Under the pieces are notes generated by a model that was not told the DNA's origin, did no database searches, and worked only from the letters and a program-made list of their open reading frames with translations. Below are positions 1 to 8,397 of a DNA stretch of 32,179 bases, piece after piece (positions within the stretch are counted from its first letter, which is position 1; the number at the start of each line of letters is the position of its first letter). Both the position numbers and the translations under genes were made by a program. Location: assembly GCA_023511915.1 (NCBI GenBank), contig JAIMAN010000028.1, forward strand, positions 1 to 32,179. Direction: 5' to 3'. The DNA comes from Armatimonadota bacterium. Its GTDB lineage: Bacteria; Armatimonadota; Fimbriimonadia; Fimbriimonadales; GBS-DC.

Positions 1-2
1 GC

Positions 3-1181
3 TGCACAACCTGCATCGGCAACAGCGGACCCCTGCCGCCCGTCATTTCGGAGGCGGTCAAGCAGGGCGACTTGGTGGTCGCGGCGGTGCTGTCGGGCAA
101 CCGCAACTTCGAGGCGCGCATCAACCCGCAGGTGAAGGCGAACTACCTCGCCTCGCCGCCGCTGGTGGTCGCCTACGCGATTGCAGGCACGGTGGACATC
201 GACCTACAGCGCGACCCGCTGGGCTGGGATCCCAACGGCAATCCTGTGTTCCTGAAAGACCTCTGGCCCAGCCCGCAAGAGGTGCGCGAGACCATTGCCC
301 GCGCGCTGCAGTCGGAGCTGTTCAAGCACCGCTACGCGCAGGTGTTCGACGGCGACGAACACTGGCAGTCGCTGCCCGTGCCCGACTCGGAGGTGTACGA
401 GTGGGACGCGCGCAGCACCTATATTCAGCGTCCGCCGTACTTTGACGGGATGCCCGACGAGCCGCCCGTGCTGAGCGACATTCACGGGGCGCGCGTGCTG
501 GCAATCTTCGGCGACAGCATCACGACCGACCACATCTCGCCCGCAGGCAGTATCCCCGTGGACAGCCCTGCGGGGCAGTACCTGATTCAGCACGGCGTTG
601 ACCCGCGCGACTTCAACACCTACGGCTCGCGGCGGGGCAACCACGAGGTGATGATTCGCGGCACTTTCGCGAACATCCGCATCAAGAACCTGCTGCTGCC
701 CGGTGTGGAGGGCGGCTACACGATTCACTGGGACACGGGCGAGCGCACGACCATCTACGAGGCGTGCCAGCGGTACAAGGCGTCGGGTACGCCGCTGGTA
801 GTGCTGGGCGGCAAGGAGTACGGTTCGGGCAGTTCGCGCGACTGGGCGGCGAAGGGCACTGCGCTGCTGGGCGTGCGCGCCGTGATCGCCGAGAGCTTCG
901 AGCGCATCCATCGCGGCAACCTCGTTGGGATGGGCGTGCTGCCGCTGCAGTTTATGCCCGGCGAGACTGTGCAATCGCTGGGGCTGACGGGCCAGGAGGT
1001 GTTCCACATCGCGGGCGTCGCCGACCTGACGCCGCGCAAGGTGCTGACCGTGCGCGCGGTCAAGCCCGATGGCAGCGAGCGCACCTTCCAAGTGCTTGCC
1101 CGCGTGGACACGCCGATTGAGGTGGACTACTACCGCCACGGCGGCATCCTGCCGATGGTGCTGCGTAAGATGATGCACTGA
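3..1181 (+). CDS. acnA: Aconitate hydratase A, C-terminal part (5' end outside window)
   Basis: Aconitase interconverts citrate and isocitrate in the TCA cycle, using a cytoplasmic 4Fe-4S enzyme. The frame is open from base 3 and begins with [12 protein letters not shown], which holds two of the three cluster-ligating cysteines of the family. About 392 residues remain of a protein normally near 900. The C-terminal swivelling domain is complete: [24 protein letters not shown], then [17 protein letters not shown] and [15 protein letters not shown], all standard substrate-binding blocks of the AcnA/IRP branch. The stop TGA is one base before the ATG of the next gene, so the two may be co-transcribed. 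Nothing in the visible part is damaged. The symbol rests on the AcnA-type motifs; AcnB has a different domain order. Confidence 0.96.
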   Translation, partial: CTTCIGNSGPLPPVISEAVKQGDLVVAAVLSGNRNFEARINPQVKANYLASPPLVVAYAIAGTVDIDLQRDPLGWDPNGNPVFLKDLWPSPQEVRETIARALQSELFKHRYAQVFDGDEHWQSLPVPDSEVYEWDARSTYIQRPPYFDGMPDEPPVLSDIHGARVLAIFGDSITTDHISPAGSIPVDSPAGQYLIQHGVDPRDFNTYGSRRGNHEVMIRGTFANIRIKNLLLPGVEGGYTIHWDTGERTTIYEACQRYKASGTPLVVLGGKEYGSGSSRDWAAKGTALLGVRAVIAESFERIHRGNLVGMGVLPLQFMPGETVQSLGLTGQEVFHIAGVADLTPRKVLTVRAVKPDGSERTFQVLARVDTPIEVDYYRHGGILPMVLRKMMH

Positions 1182-1182
1182 C

Positions 1183-1542
1183 ATGCAAGCACGGCGCAAG
1201 GCTCGGTCGCGCGTCCAATCGCGCCACGAGGTGGTGGAGCGTCTTCGAGCAGCGCTCCCCACCCTGCGCGAGCGGTACGGCGTGCGGCGTCTGGCGTTGT
1301 ACGGCTCCTTCGCAGAGGAACGCCCGCACACCCGCAGCGATGTGGATTTAGTGGTGGAGCTGGAGCGCCCGCTGGGATGGGACTTTGTAGCGATGGCGCA
1401 CTTTCTGGAACAGCTTCTGGGACGGCGCGTCGATCTCACCACTTTCGAGTTCCTCCAACACGCCGCTGCGACTCCCCACAAACGCCCGATTGTGGAATCT
1501 GTTTACAGGAGTCTGCAGGATGTCGAGGGGCGCATGGTATAA
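1183..1542 (+). CDS. MNT-type nucleotidyltransferase (MntA-like), no HepT partner seen
   Basis: This is a 119-residue minimal nucleotidyltransferase. The core LALYGSFAEE followed by RSDVDLVVELE is the GSF-x(9)-D-x-D metal and nucleotide-binding motif of the Pol-beta superfamily; the RVDLTTFEF segment is typical of the MntA group. Known MntA proteins AMPylate and neutralise the HepT RNase toxin and are normally adjacent to hepT. Here the next gene is an Fe-S carrier, so the partner is missing or elsewhere. The ATG follows the aconitase stop by one base, suggesting translational coupling. Its stop codon TAA lies inside a TATAAT hexamer that probably drives the next gene. The role is inferred from the family; an orphan antitoxin or an unrelated nucleotidyl transfer role are both possible. 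Confidence 0.85.
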   Translation: MQARRKARSRVQSRHEVVERLRAALPTLRERYGVRRLALYGSFAEERPHTRSDVDLVVELERPLGWDFVAMAHFLEQLLGRRVDLTTFEFLQHAAATPHKRPIVESVYRSLQDVEGRMV

Positions 1543-1543
1543 T
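1535..1543 (+). promoter_or_regulatory. Extended -10 promoter (TGGTATAAT) for the Fe-S carrier gene
   Basis: TGG followed by TATAAT forms a consensus extended -10 element. The hexamer (1538-1543) contains the stop codon TAA of the upstream nucleotidyltransferase. The start codon is 15 bases further on, preceded by GGTGAG, so the predicted leader is under ten bases. No good -35 is visible at 16-18 bases, as expected for extended -10 promoters. Confidence 0.6.
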
Positions 1544-1558
1544 CTCTGTGGTGAGCAT

Positions 1559-1900
1559 ATGACCCAAACCCAGTTCCCTATCCGACTGACGGAGCGAGCG
1601 ATTGCCCGAATCAAGCAGGTGCTGGCGCGGCAGGGCAAGCAGGACGCCTACCTGCGCATCGGCGTGCGCGCGGGTGGGTGTTCAGGGTACGAGCATGTGA
1701 TGCTGCCTGTGGACGCGCCGCGCCCGAACGACCTCGTGGCGGAGTTCGACGGCGTGCGCGTCGTGATTGACCCCAAGAGCGCGGAGATTCTGGAAGGCGC
1801 GACCGTCGACTACACGGGACAACTCATCGGCGGCGGGTTCCACTTCGACATCCCGAAGGCGAAGCGCACCTGCGGGTGTGGGACTTCGTTCAGCCTGTAG
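1559..1900 (+). CDS. A-type iron-sulfur carrier (IscA/ErpA/HesB family)
   Basis: A 113-residue cytoplasmic carrier that receives Fe-S clusters and hands them to apo-enzymes. The three family cysteines are present: C41 in GVRAGGCSGYEH and C105/C107 in the C-terminal CGCGTSFSL. FDGVRVVIDPKSAEILEGATVDY is the standard central block. I chose the ATG at 1559 because the family starts at about MTQTQFPIRLTERA; the in-frame ATG at 1490 would add 23 unrelated residues and lies inside the preceding gene. It has its own extended -10 promoter 15 bases upstream, with GGTGAG as the probable ribosome-binding site. No isc or suf genes surround it. Nearby aconitase, itself a 4Fe-4S enzyme, is a plausible client, but that is inference. 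Confidence 0.93.
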   Translation: MTQTQFPIRLTERAIARIKQVLARQGKQDAYLRIGVRAGGCSGYEHVMLPVDAPRPNDLVAEFDGVRVVIDPKSAEILEGATVDYTGQLIGGGFHFDIPKAKRTCGCGTSFSL

Positions 1901-1911
1901 CCTGCCCCGTC

Positions 1912-1941
1912 TTGCATTGAGGTGGGGCGATGGGGTATACT
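1912..1941 (+). promoter_or_regulatory. Sigma70-like promoter upstream of tRNA-Gly
   Basis: TTGCAT (1912-1917) and TATACT (1936-1941), with GGGG just before the hexamer, are separated by 18 bases. No convincing ORF begins downstream, so the likely product is the tRNA-Gly precursor with a leader of about 110 bases. The leader has a 5-bp hairpin (CAGCC-TCGGC-GGCTG) and a 16-base near match (15/16) to the tRNA itself at 1955-1970. Confidence 0.5.
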
Positions 1942-2057
1942 TGAATCGAACAAGGGTAAAGCTCCAGCCTCGGCGGCTGTGCGCGAAGCGCGAAAGGCTT
2001 TGGGCACTATATGGCGAGGCGTAGGGAGCGTGCGAATGCAATCGGTAGCGGACACGA

Positions 2058-2131
<74 letters not shown>

Positions 2132-2152
2132 GAGGTAATCGTATGCCCTATC

Positions 2153-2212
2153 TTTGGAGTGCGGAAGCGCCAGCTTCCGCAAAACGCTGAAGCTTCGCTT
2201 CAGCACTCCAAA
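2153..2212 (+). repeat. 60-bp three-way-junction palindromic repeat, single copy
   Basis: This non-coding element is framed by the inverted termini TTTGGAGTGC and GCACTCCAAA. It encloses two hairpins: GCGGAAGC/GCTTCCGC and CGCTGAAGC/GCTTCAGC. The reverse complement matches the last 60 bases of the array at 27580-27639 with only a handful of differences, so this is a dispersed family. It lies between tRNA-Gly and the convergent asparaginase gene. Together with the tRNA and its promoter it accounts for the gene-poor stretch 1901-2218. Confidence 0.8.
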
Positions 2213-2218
2213 CTACTG

Positions 2219-3118
2219 CTACCCTGCCCTGACCTCCTCAATCGCGCCGTCGCGACAGACGAAGGCGTTGAACCGCTCGGGCTGCGTGGCTGCCAGCCCG
2301 AACTCGCCCCGCGCAGAGAGGGCAATCACGGCGCACTGGTGCTGGGCAACATCGGGCAGGCGACGCAGCATAAAGTCGATGCTCCGCTCGCAGGCTTGCT
2401 GTGCCGAGTAGCCCGCGCGCATCGCCTCCACGACGCGGCTGGCTAACGCGAACCGCCAGATTTCCTCGCCGACGCCCGTGCAGACCACCGCGCCCGCCTC
2501 GTTGTCGGCGTACAGCCCCGCGCCCACAATCGGCGAGTCGCCCACGCGCCCCGGCAGCTTCCACGCCAAGCCACTGGTGGTACAGGCGACCACCAGATGC
2601 CCGTCGTTCCAGCCCAGCACGCCTACCGTGTCGTGCGACTCGCGGGGCGCATCGGCGCGCTCTTGAGAGACCTCTTTCGGCGCGGTCTGCTGTTCTCGCC
2701 ACTCCTGCCAGCGGCGTAGCGACTCGGCGGTTAGCAGCTGTTGCGGCTCGTAGCCTTGCCGAAGCGCGAAGCGCTCCGCGCCGTCGCCGACCAGCATCAG
2801 GTGCGGGGTGCGCTCCATCACCGCACGCGCGAGGTACACCACAGGCATAAACCTGCGCACGCTTGCCACTGCGCCCGCACGCAGCCGCGCGCCCTCCATC
2901 ACGGCGGCGTCCAGCTCCACCTCGCCGTCGCGGTTGGGCAAGCCCCCGTAGCCGACTGACAACACCTGCGGGTCGCGCTCCGCTGTCGATGCGCCTTCCA
3001 CAACCGCATCCAGCAGACGCTGCGCGGAGTCACTCTCGGAAGACTCCTGCCAACGCTGGTACGCCGTCTCAACGCACGCGCGCCCGAACCACCAAGTCGC
3101 TGCGAAAACCGTTTTCAT
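2219..3118 (-). CDS. N4-(beta-N-acetylglucosaminyl)-L-asparaginase-like Ntn hydrolase (T2 family)
   Basis: A 299-residue member of the T2 aspartylglucosaminidase/isoaspartyl peptidase family, which hydrolyses the amide of Asn-linked or isoaspartyl substrates. The precursor self-cleaves before a threonine. Here the site is HDTVG, with catalytic T164, followed by the beta-chain blocks ACTTSGLAWKLPGRVGDSP and YADNEAGAVVCTGVGEE. The alpha-chain block VGYGGLPNRDGEVELDAAVM is also typical. The start MKTVFAATWWFGR aligns with the usual family N-terminus, so no signal peptide is apparent and a cytoplasmic location is likely. No clear Shine-Dalgarno precedes the ATG. The gene is divergent from the coiled-coil gene at 3220, with about 100 bases between. 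Length is normal; substrate is not resolved. Confidence 0.9.
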   Translation of the reverse strand: MKTVFAATWWFGRACVETAYQRWQESSESDSAQRLLDAVVEGASTAERDPQVLSVGYGGLPNRDGEVELDAAVMEGARLRAGAVASVRRFMPVVYLARAVMERTPHLMLVGDGAERFALRQGYEPQQLLTAESLRRWQEWREQQTAPKEVSQERADAPRESHDTVGVLGWNDGHLVVACTTSGLAWKLPGRVGDSPIVGAGLYADNEAGAVVCTGVGEEIWRFALASRVVEAMRAGYSAQQACERSIDFMLRRLPDVAQHQCAVIALSARGEFGLAATQPERFNAFVCRDGAIEEVRAG

Positions 3119-3168
3119 AGGGCGCAGGAGTTCGCCTCGCAGCGCGTGTTTCCTGTCGGGTATGGGGC

Positions 3169-3196
3169 TTGCAATTCGCGTCGGGGCGGGTATACT
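3169..3196 (+). promoter_or_regulatory. Sigma70-like promoter for the coiled-coil membrane protein
   Basis: TTGCAA (3169-3174) and TATACT (3191-3196), preceded by GGG, have a 16-base spacer. The ATG at 3220 follows by 23 bases, giving a leader of roughly 16 bases. The element lies in the short divergent region shared with the asparaginase-like gene. Confidence 0.55.
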
Positions 3197-3219
3197 GTGG
3201 GCAGTTTGGGGGTATCACG

Positions 3220-5076
3220 ATGGCGTTGAACGCTTTGAACTGGGTGGATCGCCTGCGCCCGTACCGACGGCGGGTGCGCATCCTGCTGATGTGGCGCTAC
3301 GGCGCGATGGCGGGCGTGGCGGGCGCGTTCGTTGCGACGCTGCTCAGCCTGCTCGATTGGCGCGGCGTGCTGACCGTCTATCCGTGGCAGTTGGGCGCGT
3401 GCATTCTGGCGGGCGTGCTGATGGGCGCGCTGTACGGGCTGCTGCTGCGCGTGTCGGACGCGGCAGTGGCGCAGCTGATTGACCGCCGCGCAGGACTCAA
3501 AGACCGCCTGCAGACCGCGATGGAACATACCGACGGCGCGCACTTGTTTGACCCGCCGCTCATTGAGGACGCGCAGAACGCCCTGCAGAACGCCGACCCG
3601 AAGCGCATCCTGCGCCTGCAGTTCGGTAAGTGGCAGAAGCTGTTCGTCGGCGCGGTTGCCCTGACGCTGTTTGTGCAATTTTTGCCCCAAATCTTGGCAA
3701 TTGCGCTGCCCGAACGGCGCGAGGAGCAGAAGGAAATCAAACAAGCGGCGCAGGAGATTCAGGAGGTCGCCAAGCCCATTCTGGAGGAGGCGAAAAAGCC
3801 CGACGCTGACGAGCTGACCAAGCGTATCGCGCAAAATGTGGAACTCTACAACAAGCGCGCCCGCGAAGCCAAAATGAGCAAGCAGGAAGCCCTCCTGCGC
3901 TACAATGAAATCCTCGACGAGGCGCGTAAACTGGAGCAGCAGACCCAACGGCAACTGGAGCAAGCCGCCCAGAAAGCCCAGACCGCAGCCGAGCAGATGC
4001 AGAAACTCGCCGAGAAGTCCAACCAGCAGAATCAGCTCCCGCCGCAACTGCAACAGCAGATGCAGAGCCTGCAGCAGCAACTCCAGCAACAGATGCAAAG
4101 CCTGCAACAGCAACTCCAGTCGGGTAAAGATCTGCAAGGACGCCCGCTGACTGCCCAGCAACGCGCCGACCTGCAGCAGCAACTCCAGCGCATGCAAGCG
4201 ACCCTACAGGCGATGCAGAACCCGAACCAGGCGAACCTGCAGGCACAGATGAACGACCTGCAACGCAAAATCGACGAACTGCAGAAGATGCTCCAGTCGG
4301 GTAAGGACGCCAACGGCAACCCGCTCACCAAAGAGCAGATGGAGCAACTCAAAAAGCAACTGGAGTCGCTGCAACAGCAGATGCGCGCGCTGAAGCTCTC
4401 GCAGGAGGCGCAGGAGTTCCTGCGCAAGCTGATGAACGACCCCGCCTACAAAGAGGCGATGGAACACCTGCGCAAACTCGCCGAGCAAATGCAGAAACTC
4501 AACCAGCAGCAAGACCCCCAGCAGCGCAAACTCACCCAAGAGGAGATCGAGCAACGCCTGCAGGAACTGCAGCGCCAATTGGAGGAACTCGCGAAAAAGT
4601 ATAACAGCGACGAGAAAATCCGTGAGTTGGCGCAACAGCTACTGGAACAGGTCAAGCAGATGAAGGAGCTGTCCCAGTGTCAAGGCGCGTGCATGGGACT
4701 GGGCATGGGCAACTGCTTTGGTTTGGGCATGGGACTGGGAGCGGGCGGCGCGTTCGGCACGAAGCAGAAGCAGGCGTGGGACAAGGGCGAGTTCGTCGGT
4801 CAGCCGGAGATGTTCAATCAGGGTGACAAGCAGCCCGAGCTGAAGATCCCCATGAAGGACACTGCCGTCAGCGGGCAGCCGCCGCTTGTGCCCGGCGCAG
4901 GCGACTACATGGACTATGAAGCGCCCCCTACCCCAGGCGGCAGTTCCATCCCGCTGACGCAGGCGCTGCCGACCTACCAGAAGAAGGCGGAGCAGGCACT
5001 GAGCCAGCAGAATGTGCCCCCCGCCGAGCGCAAGCGCGTGAAGCGATACTTCGAGTCGCTGCAAAGCGGGAAGTAG
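3220..5076 (+). CDS. Membrane-anchored glutamine-rich coiled-coil protein
   Basis: A 618-residue protein of unknown function. Hydrophobic segments lie near residues 27-46 (GAMAGVAGAFVATLLSLL), 55-76 and 138-162. A long, Gln/Glu/Lys-rich region with heptad character then runs from about residue 165 to 485. Within it, LQSGKD-x-x-G-x-PLT occurs twice, 59 residues apart. A Gly/Met-rich patch (ACMGLGMGNCFGLGMGLGAGG) follows, then a tail ending AERKRVKRYFESLQSGK. This YF-x-SL tail and layout resemble DUF4175-like proteins found beside BatA/VWA genes, but no such genes are here. I chose ATG 3220 because it follows the promoter; the upstream ATG at 3169 falls inside the predicted -35. A structural or envelope-spanning role is a guess. 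Confidence 0.85.
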   Translation: MALNALNWVDRLRPYRRRVRILLMWRYGAMAGVAGAFVATLLSLLDWRGVLTVYPWQLGACILAGVLMGALYGLLLRVSDAAVAQLIDRRAGLKDRLQTAMEHTDGAHLFDPPLIEDAQNALQNADPKRILRLQFGKWQKLFVGAVALTLFVQFLPQILAIALPERREEQKEIKQAAQEIQEVAKPILEEAKKPDADELTKRIAQNVELYNKRAREAKMSKQEALLRYNEILDEARKLEQQTQRQLEQAAQKAQTAAEQMQKLAEKSNQQNQLPPQLQQQMQSLQQQLQQQMQSLQQQLQSGKDLQGRPLTAQQRADLQQQLQRMQATLQAMQNPNQANLQAQMNDLQRKIDELQKMLQSGKDANGNPLTKEQMEQLKKQLESLQQQMRALKLSQEAQEFLRKLMNDPAYKEAMEHLRKLAEQMQKLNQQQDPQQRKLTQEEIEQRLQELQRQLEELAKKYNSDEKIRELAQQLLEQVKQMKELSQCQGACMGLGMGNCFGLGMGLGAGGAFGTKQKQAWDKGEFVGQPEMFNQGDKQPELKIPMKDTAVSGQPPLVPGAGDYMDYEAPPTPGGSSIPLTQALPTYQKKAEQALSQQNVPPAERKRVKRYFESLQSGK

Positions 5077-5112
5077 GTAGGAACTCTGCCCGCGCAGGCG
5101 TATCTATAGGCT

Positions 5113-6867
5113 ATGCGTCGCCTGTGTGGGTTCTGGATTGCCGTTAGTGTTGCCTGCGCCGCGTCGGGGCAGGTCGTCAGCGAGCGCGTCGGCGTCACGG
5201 CTGCGGGGAACAACCTCGCCGTGCGCCCTACCCCGTGCAGCACAAGCAGTCTGGGCGCACTTCCGTCGGGGATGGACGGCGCAGTGCTGGGCGCGGCGCA
5301 AGCGTGCAACAGCCTCACTTGGCTGCCCACGCGCTGGGCGAACGGCTTGCAGGGCTGGACGACGACGGGCGCGGGCGGAACGGACTACCTCGCGCCGCTG
5401 GCGGGACAGGGCGTCTTCCCGAATGTGTCTGCTCCGCTGGCGTACCCCGTGCGCGTCGGACCGAACGCCTCCGCGCTGAATGTGCGCACAGGGCCAGGTA
5501 CGGAGAACGCCATCGTCACCACGAAGTCTGCAGGCGCGACGGGCTGGGCATACGAGGTGTTCAACAACACCGCCGCGAACACCGTCTGGTGGAAAATCCG
5601 CTGGGATGACGGGGTGATCGGCTGGTCAGCGGAGGGCGTGCGCGAGGCGGGCGTCTACCTCTCGCTGGCGGGGCAGCCGCGCCCGAAGGCGACGCTGTAC
5701 CTGCAGACACTGGGCACATCAAGCGTGGAAGTGCAAGTTTCGCCCACAGACTTAAACACAGGCACGACGACCATCACCCTGCCTGCGACGCTGGTGTACC
5801 TATCGGGTGAGCGTGTGAGCCTCACTGCGCCCGAATTCGCCCCCAATGGCGCACGGTTTACCCGCTGGCTGGTGGACGGCGCGAGCCACCCACGCCGCAC
5901 GCTGACCCTCTATGCCGTGCAGGTCAGCCGCATCACGCTGATCTACAGCCCGAACACGCCCCAGACCGAAGAGCAGTTCCTGCGCAGCCTCGTCGCGCCG
6001 TGGCGACAAGGGCAGGTGTGGCTGCCCTCTACCTATGACACGCACGCAGGCAACAACCCCGAATACGCCGTGGATTTCAATCGCCTCTCCAGCGCGCGGG
6101 CGACTTGCCCCTACTACAACAGCTTCCTGCAGGACTGCAACGAGCCGATACTGGCGTCGCATGCGGGGCGCGTCTACATCCGCGCCCAAAGCGGCTGCAC
6201 GGGCTACGGCAACTACGCCATCGTGGTGAGCAATGTGCGCCCCACAGGTGGGGGCAGCAACACCTACTTGGCGACCATCTACGCACACCTCAACTACTTC
6301 CTCGCACCGAACGGGGCAACCGTAGAGGCGGGCGCGCCGATTGGACGACTCGGTAGCACGGGCAGCTCGACGGGACCACACCTGCACTACGAGATTCGCC
6401 ATGTCACGGTATCGGGCAGCACGCTGACGCTGGGCACGCGCGTGCAGGTGCTGAACAACCCGCGCATTCGCCTGAGCGGGCAGCTGCTGCAGGTCAACTT
6501 CAACTGCCCGATTTCGGGGTTGGGCTACGGCGGTCCCGCGATTACGGGAACCGCGCCGCTGGGTAATGTTCCGCCGAATATCGACCCGCCCTGCACGCCC
6601 TACAACTGCCCTGGCGGGCTGACCGACGGGCTGGACGGGCTGCCCGATTTCGCGCCCAGCCGCTGCGACGGCGAACTACCCGACACGCTGACGCTGTATC
6701 TGTCGGATGTGAACGGCGACGGCTGCGTCGACGACGCCGACCTGCTGCAGGTGCTGCTGCGCTTCGGCGAGACCTGCGACAGCGGCGAGGACATCACTTG
6801 GGACGGCATCGTGGACGACGCCGACCTGCTGACGCTGCTGATGGACTTCGGACGGGGCTGCGATTAG
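5113..6867 (+). CDS. Secreted SH3-domain/M23 peptidase with dockerin-like C-terminus
   Basis: A 584-residue exported protein. Residues 1-20 are a Sec signal peptide (MRRLCGFWIAVSVACAASGQ). One or two SH3-like segments follow, e.g. NVRTGPGTENAIV near residue 125. The LytM/M23 zinc-peptidase domain spans about 300-455, with YAVDF (ligand Asp), IYAHLNYF and GSTGPHLHYEI (the HxH motif). The usual first ligand His four residues before the Asp is replaced by Glu; a His lies further upstream in THAGNNPEYAVDF. The tail carries two EF-hand/dockerin-like repeats, DVNGDGCVDDADLLQVLLRFG and a second DGIVDDADLLTLLMDFG. A likely role is cell-wall glycan cross-link cleavage, or surface anchoring through the tail. 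TATCTA six bases before the ATG suggests a leaderless transcript. Confidence 0.85.
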   Translation: MRRLCGFWIAVSVACAASGQVVSERVGVTAAGNNLAVRPTPCSTSSLGALPSGMDGAVLGAAQACNSLTWLPTRWANGLQGWTTTGAGGTDYLAPLAGQGVFPNVSAPLAYPVRVGPNASALNVRTGPGTENAIVTTKSAGATGWAYEVFNNTAANTVWWKIRWDDGVIGWSAEGVREAGVYLSLAGQPRPKATLYLQTLGTSSVEVQVSPTDLNTGTTTITLPATLVYLSGERVSLTAPEFAPNGARFTRWLVDGASHPRRTLTLYAVQVSRITLIYSPNTPQTEEQFLRSLVAPWRQGQVWLPSTYDTHAGNNPEYAVDFNRLSSARATCPYYNSFLQDCNEPILASHAGRVYIRAQSGCTGYGNYAIVVSNVRPTGGGSNTYLATIYAHLNYFLAPNGATVEAGAPIGRLGSTGSSTGPHLHYEIRHVTVSGSTLTLGTRVQVLNNPRIRLSGQLLQVNFNCPISGLGYGGPAITGTAPLGNVPPNIDPPCTPYNCPGGLTDGLDGLPDFAPSRCDGELPDTLTLYLSDVNGDGCVDDADLLQVLLRFGETCDSGEDITWDGIVDDADLLTLLMDFGRGCD

Positions 6868-6876
6868 ATGGTACTA

Positions 6877-7050
6877 ATACTAACCGTGCAACCAAAGTCC
6901 GTAAACACAGGTGCAAATGGCGACCCCCTCCTCAAGGTTCCCCCTGCGGGCAGGGGGAACCGAGTGGGCGCGCGACTTGGTTCCCCTCGCGAAGCGGGGG
7001 GAACCTACGGAGGGGGGCAATTCGTGAACTCTGGACGCGCAGGTCGGTAT
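6877..7050 (+). mobile_element. MITE-like element, copy 1 (174 bp)
   Basis: A non-coding element with imperfect inverted termini: ATACTAACCGTGC at the left and the complement of ATACCGACCTGCGCG at the right, extending about 26 bases. TA flanks both ends. The interior holds an outer stem (CCCCCTCC/GGAGGGGG) enclosing two stable hairpins, GGTTCCCCCTG/CAGGGGGAACC and GGTTCCCC/GGGGAACC. It has the same length, orientation and layout as the copy at 9690-9863. It starts nine bases after the peptidase stop codon and ends before the PqaA-like gene, so the GC-rich hairpins may also act as a terminator. No transposase is encoded. Confidence 0.8.
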
Positions 7051-7088
7051 TCGCAGGAATCGGCGAACTCTCGTAGAATTCTGGGCCT

Positions 7089-8387
7089 ATGCAACGGATG
7101 CGATTACTCGGATTAGCGCTGCTGGCGACGCTGCTATCGGCAGGTTGGGCGCAAAAACCGCTGGACGACTACTTCAAGCGACCCGAACCCGCCTACCGCT
7201 GGGAGAAGCGCGAGACCAAGCGCGTCGACGGCGTCACGATACACACGCTGTTTATGATTTCCCAGACATGGCAAGGGATTGAATGGGATCACTTTGTGCA
7301 GGTGTTTTACCCCGACCGCCCGCGCTTCCCGCGCTTTGCAGGACTCTACAACACAGGGGGTAGACCCGACGCTGAAGACGAAGCGTTCGGAACGCACATC
7401 GCCCGCGAATCGGGCGCGCCGTTCGTGATTCTGTACGGTATTCCCAAGCAGCCACTGTATAACAACCTATACGAAGATGCGCTTATCGTCTACACTTGGC
7501 AGAAGTTCATCGAGACGGGCGACACGACTTGGCCGCTGCACTTCCCGATGGCGAAGGCAGTGCTGAAGTGTATGGACGCCGTGCAAGCGTTCCTGAAAGC
7601 GGAGCGGCTGCCTGTGGTGGAGCGGTTCATGGTCACGGGCGCATCGAAGCGCGGGTGGACGGCATGGCTGGTGGGCGCGAGTCAAGACCCGCGCGTGGCG
7701 GGCATCGCGCCGATGGTTATCGATGTGCTGGATCTGCCCAAACAGGTGCCCCACCATCTGGAGTTCTACAAGGGCAAGCCGAGCGAGCAAATTGGCGACT
7801 ATGTGGCGGGCGGGATGCTGCAACTGCTGAACACCCCCATCGGGCAACGGCTGATAGAACTGGAAGACCCCTACAGCTATCGCGACCGCTACACGATGCC
7901 GAAGCTCATTATTAACGGCACGAACGACCGCTACTGGGCGCAGGACGCGCTGAACCTGTATTGGGACGGCTTGCCCGAGCCGAAGTGGATTCTGTACGCG
8001 CCCAACAGTGGGCACGGCTTGGACGACCGCACACGCGTGTTGGCGACGCTGGTCGCGTTCATCCAGACGCTGGCGCGTGGGCGGTCGCTGCCGAAGATGG
8101 CGTGGACGCTGAACGAGACCCCGCAAGGGCTGGAGATTCGCGTGCGCAGCCAGCCTGCGGCGCGCGAGGCGCGGATGTGGTTCGCCAGCACGCCCGACTA
8201 CGACCTGCGCGAGTCGCGCTGGGCAAGCGCGCCGATGACGCGCACGCGCGACGGCGGCTGGCAGGGCTTCCTGCAGCGACCCCGCCGCGGACGCGCGACC
8301 GCCTACGCCGAACTCGTGTTCGACATCGACGGGCGGCTGTTCACGCTGACCACACAACTGAAGGTGCTGGAAGCAAATCCGCAATAG
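7089..8387 (+). CDS. PqaA-type (PhoPQ-regulated family) alpha/beta hydrolase, secreted
   Basis: A 432-residue protein with a Sec signal peptide (LLGLALLATLLSAGWAQ, about residues 5-21). The body matches the PhoPQ-activated pathogenicity-related family: HTLFMISQTWQGIEWDHFVQVFYP, the nucleophile elbow VTGASKRGWTAWL (S186), GIAPMVIDVLD, LIINGTNDRYW and NSGHGLDDR, which supplies the acid and His of an alpha/beta-hydrolase triad. Biochemical substrate is unknown for the family. TAGAAT ends nine bases before the ATG, so the leader is very short or absent. The stop is ten bases before the next gene, whose ribosome-binding site lies in the gap; the two probably form an operon. The name reflects homology in Salmonella and does not imply virulence here. 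Confidence 0.9.
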   Translation: MQRMRLLGLALLATLLSAGWAQKPLDDYFKRPEPAYRWEKRETKRVDGVTIHTLFMISQTWQGIEWDHFVQVFYPDRPRFPRFAGLYNTGGRPDAEDEAFGTHIARESGAPFVILYGIPKQPLYNNLYEDALIVYTWQKFIETGDTTWPLHFPMAKAVLKCMDAVQAFLKAERLPVVERFMVTGASKRGWTAWLVGASQDPRVAGIAPMVIDVLDLPKQVPHHLEFYKGKPSEQIGDYVAGGMLQLLNTPIGQRLIELEDPYSYRDRYTMPKLIINGTNDRYWAQDALNLYWDGLPEPKWILYAPNSGHGLDDRTRVLATLVAFIQTLARGRSLPKMAWTLNETPQGLEIRVRSQPAAREARMWFASTPDYDLRESRWASAPMTRTRDGGWQGFLQRPRRGRATAYAELVFDIDGRLFTLTTQLKVLEANPQ

Positions 8388-8397
8388 GAGGCGAGCA

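Noticed and set aside
204-1481. A 425-residue open frame on the minus strand across aconitase
   Set aside because: It is antisense to strongly conserved aconitase motifs, has His/Arg/Ala-rich low-complexity composition, and arises from GC-rich codon use.
3115-4197. A 360-residue leucine-rich minus-strand frame
   Set aside because: Its LLLQ repeats are the antisense of the CAG-rich coiled-coil gene.
6877-7116. Short plus-strand frames crossing MITE copy 1
   Set aside because: They are made of repeat sequence and end without joining a recognisable domain.
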